From Chloracidobacterium sp. (GTDB lineage Bacteria; Acidobacteriota; Blastocatellia; Pyrinomonadales; Pyrinomonadaceae): DNA of 64,000 bases. The stretch is from contig JABTUB010000002.1 of NCBI GenBank assembly GCA_015075585.1, positions 558,001 through 622,000 of the forward strand. Direction: 5' to 3'. Both the position numbers and the translations under genes were made by a program. Shown here piece after piece: positions 1 through 9,611 of the stretch (the first letter of the stretch is position 1; each line of letters starts with the position of its first letter). The notes below the pieces were generated by a model. It was not told where the DNA came from. It saw only the letters and a list, made by a program, of their open reading frames with translations, and did not search any database.

Positions 1-246
1 CACGTCGTTCTCTTCGATCGCCGCAAGTGCCTCGATCTGGAATCTATCGGCAACGAACGGCGTCGGGGCGGGAACTCCGATGCCCGACAGCAGGCGTTCG
101 ACCGCTTGATGGCGTGCCGGTGAAAGCGGCGGCTCAAGTTCCACAGAACTTTCGCGTGCAAGCCGGCGTTTATCAGTTCGTTCTTTGTTTTGGCGGCGGT
201 TGGGGCGTCGGCCCTTGTACCGCCGGTCGAAACGAGGCATTCGCAT
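1..246 (-). CDS. DEAD/DEAH-box helicase, N-terminal fragment (partial)
   Basis: The gene runs off the left edge of the window. The reverse strand gives an open 82-codon frame beginning ATG at 246 (or the in-frame ATG at 240). It starts with a very basic stretch rich in Arg and Lys and ends in PTPFVADRFQIEALAAIEEN. That ending matches the region just before the Walker A motif of Ski2-like superfamily 2 helicases, where a phenylalanine-rich Q-motif-like segment is followed by FQ-x-EA-x-x-AI. Walker A itself would lie outside the window. It is divergent from the next gene and shares an intergenic region of about 130 bases. The role in RNA or DNA unwinding comes from the family. The assignment rests on one short motif. 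Confidence 0.6.
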   Translation of the reverse strand, partial: MRMPRFDRRYKGRRPNRRQNKERTDKRRLARESSVELEPPLSPARHQAVERLLSGIGVPAPTPFVADRFQIEALAAIEENDV

Positions 247-379
247 AGTTTATTGCCTGTATGGAACGAAGTCTAATCCTTTTCGCCGTTGAAAAACGAT
301 GTTATGATAGTAAGTTGCCTCGCAACCATTGAGCGGGGTTCTTGCGTCTAAGAAGCGAAAGGCCGGAGACGCGAACTAT

Positions 380-1807
380 ATGTTTGAATCATCTTTATTT
401 GAACAGCCGTCCCCCATCGAGCAGCCTGTCGTCAATGAGGCTCAAAGCGGCGGTTTATTCAACGATTACGAGCTGAAGGGCTGGCAGCTAGGGCCGAGGA
501 TCTATAAGATCATCGGCATTTCGGCGCTTGCCAACATACTCGCCCTGCTCGTCTTTGCTCAGACCTCCATTTTGACGATGAAGGGCTGCGACAGTCCGCT
601 TGTCGGAAATGTCTGTCGTGTGCTTGATACCGTCTATGTCGGAACGCTTCTCTTCGGCACCGATCGACAAATGGTCGATCAGGATTACGAAAAGACCGAG
701 CTAGCCGATGCGGATATCACTTACGTTGACCTGACAAATGTCGATACGTCGAAACTGGAATATCCCGAGGGCTACTTTCAGATCGCGAATCCTGAGCAAT
801 TTACCGTTGACCCTGCAACCGGTGAATTGGCTGCAACAAAGCCGGGAGAGATCGCTCCCGGCATCCCGATAGGTGTTCCGCAGACCGCTCCGGCCACATC
901 CGGTTCTACGCTGTTCGACACTAAGCCGAACATCCCCAAAAAGAACCGAAATGTGATCGATGAAAGCAAGCTGCCCAATGGCATTGACGACGCCACTGCT
1001 GGTGGGTCAAACCCGATCGCGAAGAATACGAAGGGACGCAAAGGAGTTCCGGAAGGCGGCATCAAGCCGAACGATCCGACATCGGACGACCCGACGAACA
1101 ACGGAACCGTAGGTCAAAATCCTGCATCTACGCCGAAACCGTCGCCGGCGGCGGATGAGCCGACGCAGGATCGCTTTGGCGTCTATCTCAACAAGCGGCC
1201 GACCCGCGAATTTGCCGAGCAGGCGTTAAAGCAGATCGACGCAAAACAGGTTGACCTCAATACGCCTTTCAAGATAACGATGAAAGGCACGCTCGGGCTG
1301 GGAAAGGACGGAAAGACGACCATCCTGAAAGAGCCGCGATTAGTGCTTGAGAACGGCCAAACGGCGGGCGACCCCAAGATGCTGAAATTCGCCCAGGACG
1401 CGATCATTGCCTTTACGGACTCGGGCTGGTTCGGCTACCTTTCGGCGTTGAGCTCGAAAAATGTTGTTATAATGCTTGAGCAATCGGATTCCGGCGTGGT
1501 CGCGCGTATCACAGCGGATCAGCCGGATGAGAACTCCGCAAATATGGCGGCAAACGGGCTTCGAGGCCTGCTGACAGGAGCTCAAAGTTTTGCGGTTGAC
1601 AATGATGAGAAGATTTTCCTGCAAGCCGCCCAACCCGGTGCTGATAAGAAAACATTCTTCGTCAACTTTCAGCTTCCGAAACAGATATTTACCGAGATGA
1701 TCCAACGAAAGCTTGCCGAGCAGAAGGCCTCGCCAAAGCCTTCGCCCGGACAGCCCGATGGCAGCACAACAACCGGAAAATTAGCGAATAACACGGCACG
1801 TAAATAA
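380..1807 (+). CDS. Membrane-anchored protein of unknown function upstream of secA
   Basis: I do not recognise a named family. The frame is open from a TTG at 329, but ATG at 380 has a GGAG about 11 bases upstream and starts MFESSLFEQPSPIEQP, so I prefer it (475 residues). A single hydrophobic segment (about residues 43-63, IIGISALANILALLVFAQTS) is preceded by a short basic cytoplasmic part, suggesting a type II anchor with most of the protein outside the membrane. Residues about 140-280 are rich in Pro, Asn, Lys and Thr and look disordered. A folded C-terminal domain (about 285-450) follows, then a Lys/Pro tail. The next gene begins 2 bases after the stop, so the two are probably co-translated. 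The C-terminal domain resembles the neighbour in order of segments, suggesting distant paralogues. Confidence 0.75.
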   Translation: MFESSLFEQPSPIEQPVVNEAQSGGLFNDYELKGWQLGPRIYKIIGISALANILALLVFAQTSILTMKGCDSPLVGNVCRVLDTVYVGTLLFGTDRQMVDQDYEKTELADADITYVDLTNVDTSKLEYPEGYFQIANPEQFTVDPATGELAATKPGEIAPGIPIGVPQTAPATSGSTLFDTKPNIPKKNRNVIDESKLPNGIDDATAGGSNPIAKNTKGRKGVPEGGIKPNDPTSDDPTNNGTVGQNPASTPKPSPAADEPTQDRFGVYLNKRPTREFAEQALKQIDAKQVDLNTPFKITMKGTLGLGKDGKTTILKEPRLVLENGQTAGDPKMLKFAQDAIIAFTDSGWFGYLSALSSKNVVIMLEQSDSGVVARITADQPDENSANMAANGLRGLLTGAQSFAVDNDEKIFLQAAQPGADKKTFFVNFQLPKQIFTEMIQRKLAEQKASPKPSPGQPDGSTTTGKLANNTARK

Positions 1808-1809
1808 GC

Positions 1810-2520
1810 TTGAGCCTAAATAAGAACAACTCGCTTCTCACCATCGTAACGCTCGGCGTATATCTCGGCCTGCTGCTTGCGGGCGGGGCACCGCAGGCGC
1901 TGGGGCAGGCCGCTCTTACAAAGCAGTTCGATGTAAAGGACGAGATCGAGTTCAAGGACGAACTTGACAACAAACCCGATGACGCCGCGGACTTCCTCGA
2001 CGAGGTGTTTACGCTCATCCGCAACCTCGACGGACTCGCAAAAGAGAAGAAATTCGATTGGACCGCAAATAATGACCTTGCGATCGAAGGCTTTGGGATC
2101 TGCGAGTCCGATGAAAGCGACTCTTACCTTGGCTTTTATTCTGCAAATATCGGTGATGCTCCGCGGATCCAATTTAATCGTGCGGGCGTTGCCATAGCCA
2201 AGGAGCTGATCGAGCAAAAAGTGGCCGCGAACGCGGGCACAAAGTATGCTGATTGGCGCGAGGGCGTTGATGTCCGGCTTCAAACCGACGGCTCGCTCAT
2301 AACTTTTACGGCAAAGGTTCGCGCTAACGATCCGACGGCTGCCGGGCAGCTCGGTGCAATAATTTCCGCAGCGGTTGCCAACCGAACATCCGCACGGATC
2401 GTAAGCGGCCCGCAGATACTCGCAGAAAAGACCACATCCGAGGTCGATGACGTTGCTGTTATTCTCGTTACGCGCCTTGCCCGTTCCGACCTCGACGCCC
2501 TGCTTACCGCCAAGGCATAG
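1810..2520 (+). CDS. Exported protein of unknown function, partner of the upstream gene
   Basis: A 236-residue protein that I cannot place in a named family. A TTG at 1810, two bases after the previous stop, is the only start that keeps the whole signal peptide: basic N-terminus, hydrophobic core LLTIVTLGVYLGLLLAG, and an Ala-x-Ala-like cleavage region near residue 35. No clear Shine-Dalgarno is visible, which fits translational coupling. The mature part is acidic at first (KDEIEFKDELDNK) and ends in a domain with the pattern ITFTAKVRANDPTAAGQL...ILAEKTTSEVDDVAVILVTR. This recalls the end of the upstream protein in spacing and hydrophobic pattern. It lies 112 bases before secA. Envelope location is likely; function unknown. 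Confidence 0.75.
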   Translation: MSLNKNNSLLTIVTLGVYLGLLLAGGAPQALGQAALTKQFDVKDEIEFKDELDNKPDDAADFLDEVFTLIRNLDGLAKEKKFDWTANNDLAIEGFGICESDESDSYLGFYSANIGDAPRIQFNRAGVAIAKELIEQKVAANAGTKYADWREGVDVRLQTDGSLITFTAKVRANDPTAAGQLGAIISAAVANRTSARIVSGPQILAEKTTSEVDDVAVILVTRLARSDLDALLTAKA

Positions 2521-2632
2521 CAGCGGCGAGAAATCTCTTTTTCACCTCGCCATTTCCAAAAAAATATCAGCATACCCGAGTCTGTCGCCTTAACACGAAC
2601 GCAGACCACGGAAATTTACGAATGAGGTTCTT

Positions 2633-5440
2633 ATGGCTGTAAACAGTTTCGCAGATAAATTGGTTAAGAAGGTTTTCGGATCATCGAGCGATGTATTCCT
2701 TAAGAAAGTTAAGACGACGGTCGCCGAGATCAATTCGCTCGAACCGCGATTTCTAGCGATGAGCGACGACGAACTGAAAGCACAGACGCCGAAGTTCAAA
2801 GAGATGATCGCAAAACACATCGAAGGTATCGACGATAAGGACGAACGACGAAAGGCAGAGCAGGATATACTCGATCAGCTTCTGCCCGAGTCATTCGCTA
2901 CCGTTCGCGAGGCATCAAAACGCGTTACCGGAATGCGGCATTTCGATGTTCAGCTCATCGGCGGCATCGCCCTGCACCAAGGCCGCATCGCCGAGATGCG
3001 TACGGGTGAAGGTAAAACGCTCGTTGCCACACTTCCCTCGTATTTGAACGGCCTCACAGGCCGCGGCGTTCACGTTGTTACGGTGAATGATTATCTCGCG
3101 AGCCGCGACGCCGAATGGATGGGCCGCATCCACAAATTCCTCGGCCTCGATGTCGGCTGCATCCAGAATGATATGGATGACGTCGCACGTAAGGACGCTT
3201 ATGCGTGCGCGATCACCTACGGCACGAACAACGAATTCGGCTTTGATTATCTGCGCGACAACATGAAGTTCGATGTAGAATCGCTCGTACAGCCCGATCA
3301 CTATTTTGCGATCATCGACGAAGTTGACTCGATCCTCATTGACGAAGCACGAACACCGCTCATCATTTCGGGAGCATCTGAAGAAGCGACCGATAAGTAT
3401 TACACCGCGAACCAGATCATTCCGCACCTTGAACTCGGCCATAAGGACGAAGAAACGAAAGTAACCACGGGTGACTATCTGCTGGACGAAAAGAATCATT
3501 CAGCCGTGCTGACGGAACAAGGCGTTACCAAAGCCGAACGCCTGCTCGGTGTCTCGAACCTCTACGACCCGTCGAACATGGATATTCTCCATTGCGTCGA
3601 ACAGGCGCTCAAGGCACATACGCTCTATAAGCTCGACCACCATTATGTCGTCCAGGATGGTGAGGTCATCATCGTCGATGACTTCACCGGACGCCTTATG
3701 CAGGGCCGGCGTTGGTCGGACGGGCTGCACCAGGCCGTCGAAGCAAAAGAAGGCGTCAAGATCGAGCGTGAGAACCAAACCCTTGCAACTATCACGCTGC
3801 AGAACTACTTCCGTATGTACGAAAAACTCGGCGGCATGACAGGTACTGCCGAGACCGAGGCTGAAGAATTCAATGAGGTTTACGGTCTTGACGTCGTCCA
3901 GATCCCGACAAATATGCCGATGATCCGCAAGGACACACCCGACGTGATCTATCGCACGCTGCCGGAAAAGTGGGACGCCGTGGTCAAGGAGATCAAGGAG
4001 CTGCATGAAAAGGGCCAGCCCGTGCTTGTCGGTACCGTTTCGGTCGAAAATTCGGAGTTGGTCGCGGCCAAGCTGAAGGCGCTCGGCGTTCCGCACAACG
4101 TGCTGAACGCAAAATACCACGAACGCGAGGCCGAGATCGTCGCACAGGCAGGCCGCAAGGGAGCGGTTACCATTGCAACGAACATGGCCGGCCGCGGTAC
4201 TGATATCCTGCTCGGCGGCAACCCGGAATTCCTTGCCCGTGAGTACTTGAAACGTCAAGAGATCGATCCCGATGAGGCAACGGAAGAACAGTTCGAGGCG
4301 GAGTTGGCGAAGGCGAAAGCGGTCGTAAAAGAAGAGGCTCTTGCAGTGCAAGCCGTCGGCGGACTGCATATTCTCGGTACCGAAAGGCATGAATCGCGCC
4401 GCATCGACAATCAGCTTCGCGGCCGTGCGGGCCGTCAAGGCGATCCGGGAAGTTCGCATTTCGTCCTCTCACTCGAGGACGACCTGATGCGTATCTTTGC
4501 GGGCGACAAGGTTCGCTCGATGATGGAATGGCTCGGTATGGAAAAGGGCGTCGCTATCGAGTCAAAGACCGTTTCGCGGCAGATCGAGCGTGCACAGAAG
4601 GCGGTCGAGGCGCGCAACTTTGAGACGCGTAAACACGTCCTCAAATACGACGACGTTATGAACCGTCAGCGCGAAACGATCTACGGGTTGCGGCGGCAGC
4701 TTATGTTCGAGCCCGAACATCGCGAATATTTGCTCGGCGACCGAGGCGTCGCCAAGGATCTGCTTCACGACCTAACCGCAAGCTTTTTGGCAAATGATAT
4801 CCATCCGGACAAATGGGATGTCGATACCTACGCGGCCGAGATCGAGAATATTTACGCGGTCGATCCCGCTCTTGATGCACATGTGGACTTCAAGAGCATG
4901 AACTCCGATCAGATCGAAGACGCTATCTGGGCGAAGGCCTCGGCAAACTATGCCGAAAAGGAAAAACTCGCGGGCGGCGACAGCCTTCGGGCATACGAGC
5001 GTTACATAATGCTCAACATCATTGATTCGCAGTGGAAGGATCATCTGCTCTCGATAGACCATGTAAAGCAGGGCATCGGCCTTGTTGGCTACGGACAAAA
5101 AGACCCGTTGGTCGAGTATAAGAAGCAGTCATTCGATATGTTCCAGGATATGCTCGACCGTATCGACACCAATACCACAAAGGCACTCTTCAACCTCGAA
5201 ATAGTCGTTAAGGATGAGCAGGAGGAAATGGAGCGGCTGCAAAGGCTTGAAATGCAGCGTTCACGCCGCCAGGCCGCCGGCATGGCATTCACCGGTGCGA
5301 TGGCAACGGCAGATGCCGCCGGCGCCGAGGCCGCACGCCATACGCCGTTCGTCCGCGATCAGCCTAAGGTTAAACCGAACGATCCGTGCTACTGCGGCAG
5401 CGGCAAGAAATTCAAGAAATGTCACGGCGCGGGTGTATGA
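2633..5440 (+). CDS. secA: Preprotein translocase ATPase SecA
   Basis: SecA is the motor ATPase that drives unfolded preproteins through SecYEG. The protein has 935 residues, slightly longer than usual. Walker A is GEGKT at residues 125-129 and Walker B DEVD is at 229-232, followed by SILIDEARTPLIISG. TGTAETEAEEF, the second-half helicase motifs NMAGRGTDILLGGNPE and LRGRAGRQGDPG, and the helical scaffold are all present. The C-terminus carries an intact zinc-binding SEC-C motif (CYCGSGKKFKKCHG), which in other bacteria binds SecB and lipids. The ATG at 2633 follows a GAGG 6-9 bases upstream. It may share a transcript with the two exported proteins before it. No key residue appears to be missing. 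Confidence 0.98.
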   Translation: MAVNSFADKLVKKVFGSSSDVFLKKVKTTVAEINSLEPRFLAMSDDELKAQTPKFKEMIAKHIEGIDDKDERRKAEQDILDQLLPESFATVREASKRVTGMRHFDVQLIGGIALHQGRIAEMRTGEGKTLVATLPSYLNGLTGRGVHVVTVNDYLASRDAEWMGRIHKFLGLDVGCIQNDMDDVARKDAYACAITYGTNNEFGFDYLRDNMKFDVESLVQPDHYFAIIDEVDSILIDEARTPLIISGASEEATDKYYTANQIIPHLELGHKDEETKVTTGDYLLDEKNHSAVLTEQGVTKAERLLGVSNLYDPSNMDILHCVEQALKAHTLYKLDHHYVVQDGEVIIVDDFTGRLMQGRRWSDGLHQAVEAKEGVKIERENQTLATITLQNYFRMYEKLGGMTGTAETEAEEFNEVYGLDVVQIPTNMPMIRKDTPDVIYRTLPEKWDAVVKEIKELHEKGQPVLVGTVSVENSELVAAKLKALGVPHNVLNAKYHEREAEIVAQAGRKGAVTIATNMAGRGTDILLGGNPEFLAREYLKRQEIDPDEATEEQFEAELAKAKAVVKEEALAVQAVGGLHILGTERHESRRIDNQLRGRAGRQGDPGSSHFVLSLEDDLMRIFAGDKVRSMMEWLGMEKGVAIESKTVSRQIERAQKAVEARNFETRKHVLKYDDVMNRQRETIYGLRRQLMFEPEHREYLLGDRGVAKDLLHDLTASFLANDIHPDKWDVDTYAAEIENIYAVDPALDAHVDFKSMNSDQIEDAIWAKASANYAEKEKLAGGDSLRAYERYIMLNIIDSQWKDHLLSIDHVKQGIGLVGYGQKDPLVEYKKQSFDMFQDMLDRIDTNTTKALFNLEIVVKDEQEEMERLQRLEMQRSRRQAAGMAFTGAMATADAAGAEAARHTPFVRDQPKVKPNDPCYCGSGKKFKKCHGAGV

Positions 5441-5447
5441 TCGCTGT

Positions 5448-5984
5448 ATGAAGCCATTTATTCTTTCATTCGTATTGTTGTTCCTGACGGGGGCCGTACT
5501 CGCTCAAGATACTTTTGAGACCGGCATTACCCAATATCGATCAATGGATTATGAGGCTGCTGTCGCGACGCTTAGATCCGTGACAGCAGCTGACAAGAAT
5601 AATAAGATCGCATGGGTCTATTTTGGCGCCGCGTTACTACGCAGTAGCAACACAAAGGAAGCAGCTAAGGCATTCAGAAAGGGCAGGGCCGGAAGCCAAG
5701 ATCTGACACCGGGCGACGATACACCGTTAAGAATTACGAACCGAACTCGTGTGCGATACACAGAAGCTGCCCGAGAAAGGCTTGTTACAGGCAGGATCAA
5801 GCTGGCGGTGGAATTCAGGTCCGATGGAACGATCGGCTTTGTATTTCCGTTTCAAACATTGCCCGACGGATTGACAGAAAATTCTATTGCCGCAGCAAGA
5901 GGACTTACGTTCGAGCCCGCTACTCGTAACGGATCTCCCGTTACAACAGTAGCCATAATTGAACACACTTTCGATATCCACTAA
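5448..5984 (+). CDS. Secreted protein with TonB-like C-terminal domain and a TPR-like helical part
   Basis: The frame is open further upstream inside secA, but ATG at 5448, 7 bases after the secA stop, starts a good signal peptide (MKPFILSFVLLFLTGAVLAQ). The protein is then 178 residues. Residues about 22-75 (TGITQYRSMDYEAAVATLRS, then AWVYFGAALLRSSNTKEAAKAF) resemble one or two TPR hairpins. The C-terminal third (GRIKLAVEFRSDGTIGFV to FEPATRNGSPVTTVAIIEHTF) has the signature of TonB C-terminal domains: a [x]F..DG.v stretch, an [A]AR.l.F.PA segment, and a hydrophobic final strand. With no membrane anchor or Pro-rich spacer it is unlikely to be an energy transducer. A periplasmic binding or scaffold role is inference. 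Confidence 0.72.
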   Translation: MKPFILSFVLLFLTGAVLAQDTFETGITQYRSMDYEAAVATLRSVTAADKNNKIAWVYFGAALLRSSNTKEAAKAFRKGRAGSQDLTPGDDTPLRITNRTRVRYTEAARERLVTGRIKLAVEFRSDGTIGFVFPFQTLPDGLTENSIAAARGLTFEPATRNGSPVTTVAIIEHTFDIH

Positions 5985-6144
5985 TAGATGAGGAACAACG
6001 ATCGTGACAAAGGCTGTCTTGAACGACGGCCTTTCTCTGTCAGGGGCGTTCTTTCATTGCAAGGATAATTACCACCGCGCGTTCTTCTCTCAGATGGGAG
6101 ATTTTTCCGATCGCACATATCAAGTGCAGGAGAGCGACAAAGCA

Positions 6145-8100
6145 ATGAGAAGTTCTATATTTACGGCCGGTGTGATCTTATCCGTCTGCATCGGCGTACT
6201 CGCATATTCGCAGTTCGATACAAATTTAACGAACACGGGCGAACAAAACACGGTAAGGGCCGCGAAAGAAGGCAAGACAATGCCGGCTTTCAGTTCTGAA
6301 GAGGCACTTAAGGCGAAGTTGAAAGCGAATGCTGCTCGACGCCGCGGCAGCTCTTTCCCCGCAGCCAACTCCGCTGACGGAGCGGGCATTACCGAACCCG
6401 CGGCCACAATGTCAGCAGCCGAATCAAAGAGTTCCGCCGATTCCAGATCAACGAACGACGAAACATCAATAACCAATACGCAGACAGCAGGCGTCGATGA
6501 AGGCGGCATCGTAAAGGTTCACGGCGATCATCTCGTCATCCTTCGGCGCGGACGTTTGTTCACCGTAAAGGTCGGCGACGGCGACCTCAACCCGGTATCG
6601 AATATCAATGCGTATCCGCCGAAGATCAGCCCGAGCGGCGATTGGTATGATGAAATGCTGATCTCGGGCGACACGGTCATCGTGGTCGGTTACAGTTACA
6701 GCCGCGGCGGCACTGAGATCAACTTGTTCGACATCTCGCCGCAGGGCTCGCTGGCATATCGCTCGACCTATCATCTGCGCTCTAACGACTATTATTCGTC
6801 GCGCAACTACGCCAGCCGGCTGGTCGGCACAAAGCTTGTATTTTATACGCCGCAGTATCTTGGTTACTCGGATGACCCGATGCGCTCATTCCCGGCGATC
6901 CGCCGCTGGCATAGCGGAGCTCAGGACAGTGAGTTTCGCAGTGTTGTCCCAGCGACGAGGGTATATCATCCCGCGATACCGGACGACGAGCTCGCCGCGG
7001 ACGCCCTGCACACTGTTACGGTGTGTGACCTTGCATCAGGTGAAATGCGTTGCCAAGGGACCGCGGTCCTCGGCGGAGCAGGCCGAGTATTCTATATGTC
7101 GCAAAACTCCGTCTATGTGTGGACAACGGAGCAGAACCATCGAGATCGCACCGACAGCCGCTCGATGCTTTACCGAATGCCGCTTGACGGCTCGGCTCCC
7201 TCGGCTATCCAAGTCGCCGGTGCACCGGTCGATCAGTTCTCATTCTTTGAAAACGATAACGAGCAGCTCAATGTTGTGGTTCGCAGCGACGGACGCGGCG
7301 ACCAAATGTGGAATGGCGAATACTCGATCGGCGATGTGGCTCTCTTTCGGGTCAGTACAGACTCATTCTCGGACGGCAGCAGCAAGGCATCCATCGAGAA
7401 CTATCGGTCGCTGCCTAAACCGGAAGGATATACGTTCCAGAACCGCTTCGTCGGCGATTACGTTCTTTACGGAACCGGGAACGGCTGGAGTGATCAGAGG
7501 AATCGGTCGATGACGCCTCTTTACGCGGTCAATTGGCGTACGGCGACCGTAACCTTCCTGAATGTCGAGCACAGCGTCGATCGTATCGAGCCGCTCGGCA
7601 ATGCCGCTGTCGTTGTAGGCATCAACGGGAACGACCTTTACTTTTCGCCGGTTCGCCTCGGGCGACGACCCGAGCTGCGAACACCGTATGTCCGACCGAA
7701 TGCATCGCAGGGCGAACTTCGCAGCCACGGCTTTTTCTACAAGCCCGATGATGATAACAACGGTATGCTCGGGCTGCCCATCGCCCGCCAGGGCCGCGCG
7801 GGTTACCGGCATCTTATCGAAAACTCTGCGGCCATCATATTCCTTCGAAATAAAGGGCTAAACTTCGATGAAATGGGTGAGCTGGAGGCGCGGACGGCCT
7901 CGACAAATGACGGCTGCCGCGCGTCATGTATTGACTGGTATGGCAATGCCCGGCCGATATTCCTCCGAGGCCGCATCTTTGCCCTGCTCGGCTACGAGAT
8001 CGTCGAGGGCCGTCTTAGCGACGGCCGCCTTTTAGAGAAACAACGCGTGAATTACTCACCTCGCGGCTTTACTGCCGGCCGAGGCGAATACGAAGAATGA
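6145..8100 (+). CDS. Secreted beta-propeller protein (Beta_propel family)
   Basis: A 651-residue protein. I choose ATG at 6145 because AGGAGAG lies 10 bases upstream and because the longer frame from GTG 6004 adds a sequence unlike a signal peptide. MRSSIFTAGVILSVCIGVLAYSQ is a typical export signal. A low-complexity Ala/Ser segment follows, then from about residue 110 TNTQTAGVDEGGIVKVHGDHLVIL. This matches the start of the Pfam Beta_propel family (COG4880, distant WD40-like propellers), where the phrase TN.QvaGVDE.DivK.dG is typical. Four or more blade-like repeats follow, with aromatic/Asp turns. The C-terminal part contains three cysteines close together (NDGCRASCIDWYGN). In this family the domain is extracellular and its ligands are generally unknown. 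It ends 6 bases from the convergent dipeptidase gene. Confidence 0.85.
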   Translation: MRSSIFTAGVILSVCIGVLAYSQFDTNLTNTGEQNTVRAAKEGKTMPAFSSEEALKAKLKANAARRRGSSFPAANSADGAGITEPAATMSAAESKSSADSRSTNDETSITNTQTAGVDEGGIVKVHGDHLVILRRGRLFTVKVGDGDLNPVSNINAYPPKISPSGDWYDEMLISGDTVIVVGYSYSRGGTEINLFDISPQGSLAYRSTYHLRSNDYYSSRNYASRLVGTKLVFYTPQYLGYSDDPMRSFPAIRRWHSGAQDSEFRSVVPATRVYHPAIPDDELAADALHTVTVCDLASGEMRCQGTAVLGGAGRVFYMSQNSVYVWTTEQNHRDRTDSRSMLYRMPLDGSAPSAIQVAGAPVDQFSFFENDNEQLNVVVRSDGRGDQMWNGEYSIGDVALFRVSTDSFSDGSSKASIENYRSLPKPEGYTFQNRFVGDYVLYGTGNGWSDQRNRSMTPLYAVNWRTATVTFLNVEHSVDRIEPLGNAAVVVGINGNDLYFSPVRLGRRPELRTPYVRPNASQGELRSHGFFYKPDDDNNGMLGLPIARQGRAGYRHLIENSAAIIFLRNKGLNFDEMGELEARTASTNDGCRASCIDWYGNARPIFLRGRIFALLGYEIVEGRLSDGRLLEKQRVNYSPRGFTAGRGEYEE

Positions 8101-8106
8101 CGCTGT

Positions 8107-9399
8107 TCATTGCCCGATCTTCGGCGGCGCAAGCTTTTTCAGGCTTCCGTCGCCGGAGATGCGGCGCGAACCCGCGACCCTTTCCATCTGCGTCATCGCA
8201 CGCAGAAAATTCCCGCCGAGCACCTTTCGGATCTCGATCTCCGTATAGCCGCGGCGAAGCATCTCGTAAGTAACGAGCGGCAGATCTTCAACGCCCCGCA
8301 TACCGGCCGGAAGGAACGGCACGCCGTCAAAATCGCTCCCGATACCGATGTTATCAACCGTACCTGTAACCTTTTTGATGTGGTCGATGTGATCCACGAT
8401 CACTGTGTAAGGTGCGATATAGATCGGATTTTCAGCATAAAGCTTTCGCTGCGCAGCGAGGAAGCCTGCCGGGTCATCCTTGAACTTCGCCCTCAACATT
8501 TCGAGCTGCGGCTTGAGCCGAGCGTCACGTTCATTTTCCTCGCGGTTAGTTCGCGCGTCGAGGAATGACGGATAGAAATTGATCATTATCACGCCGCCGT
8601 TCTTCGCAACACGCTTCAGCACAGCATCCGACACGTTCCGCGTATGATCATTCACGCCTCTCGCCGATGAGTGCGATGCGATGATCGGCGCAGTGCTGAC
8701 GTCGAGCACGTCATTCATAACTTTTTCCGAAACGTGTGAGATATCAACGAACATCCCGAGCCGGTTCATCTCGCGTACCACCTCTTTGCCGAAGTCTGAA
8801 AGGCCGTTGTTCTTCGGTTTATCGTTGTGCGCGTCTGCCCAATCGTGTGAGACATTATGCGTAAGCGTCATATAGCGGATGCCGAGGCGATAAAAGTCAC
8901 GCAGTGCAGAGAGGGAATTTTCGATCGCATATCCGCCCTCGATACCCATAAGGGCGCATATCTTGCCGGCCCTCTTTGCACGGCGTATGTCCTCGGCTCT
9001 CGTACACATCGACAGCGCGTCAGGGTGACGTTCGACCTCGCGATATGTCGCATCGATCAGATCCATTGCCCGACGCATACCGCCGCCGCCGCGATATGCC
9101 GCACCCGACACATAGATCGAAAAGAACTCGCCCGTTACGCCGCCGTCGCGCAGGCGTTTGATGTCAGTGTGATACGGGTCGCCGTCGCGGTGAAACTTAC
9201 CGCGTGTATCGGTACCGAGGTCGAGATCCTCATCAACCATCGGCGACGTGATATCGTTATGGCCGTCGATGACTATCGCTCGTTTGTGTATCTGAAGAGC
9301 CTTTTTCCAAAGTACCGGATCGGCACCGCTCGGCATCATTTGCGAGAATGCATAGCCGGCAAAACAAAGACCGAGGAATACGGCTGTTATTACTTTCAT
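8107..9399 (-). CDS. Secreted membrane-dipeptidase-type metallopeptidase (M19)
   Basis: M19 enzymes hydrolyse dipeptides, including D-amino acid dipeptides, using two zinc ions. I use ATG at 9399; the frame also has a GTG at 9408. The start reads MKVITAVFLGLCFAGYAFS, a Sec signal. Metal-site motifs follow in the expected order: DGHNDI near residue 45 (His-x-Asp), the bridging Glu in MGIEGGYAIE, LTHNVSHDWAD, DISHVSEKV (His), ASHSSARGV (His) and GSDFDGVPFLPAG (catalytic Asp). Length 430 is normal for the family. It is likely periplasmic and may recycle peptidoglycan or scavenge dipeptides. The divergent GGDEF-EAL gene lies 213 bases away. Confidence 0.93.
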   Translation of the reverse strand: MKVITAVFLGLCFAGYAFSQMMPSGADPVLWKKALQIHKRAIVIDGHNDITSPMVDEDLDLGTDTRGKFHRDGDPYHTDIKRLRDGGVTGEFFSIYVSGAAYRGGGGMRRAMDLIDATYREVERHPDALSMCTRAEDIRRAKRAGKICALMGIEGGYAIENSLSALRDFYRLGIRYMTLTHNVSHDWADAHNDKPKNNGLSDFGKEVVREMNRLGMFVDISHVSEKVMNDVLDVSTAPIIASHSSARGVNDHTRNVSDAVLKRVAKNGGVIMINFYPSFLDARTNREENERDARLKPQLEMLRAKFKDDPAGFLAAQRKLYAENPIYIAPYTVIVDHIDHIKKVTGTVDNIGIGSDFDGVPFLPAGMRGVEDLPLVTYEMLRRGYTEIEIRKVLGGNFLRAMTQMERVAGSRRISGDGSLKKLAPPKIGQ

Positions 9400-9611
9400 A
9401 TCGAACACGATTTTACTCGTTTTCGCATGTTTGGCATAACCTTTCTGTGGCAGATCTTCAAAAATAAAACGCTGGTAAAATAGTACCCAAATTTGTTATA
9501 CTTTGTTTTGGCTGCACCTTCCTGCGGCTTGTCTTACCGGTATTTTCGTTATGTTTAGGGCATTTGAGCCCGGCGAGATCCCTACGCTTCGACCGTAAAC
9601 TCCGATCCAAA

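Noticed and set aside
303..308. TATGAT as a -10 box for the first rightward gene
   Set aside because: No matching -35 hexamer at 16-18 bases, so it is not reported as a promoter.
3500..4459. Leftward 319-codon ORF within secA
   Set aside because: Antisense shadow of a highly conserved gene, with no start signal or family resemblance.
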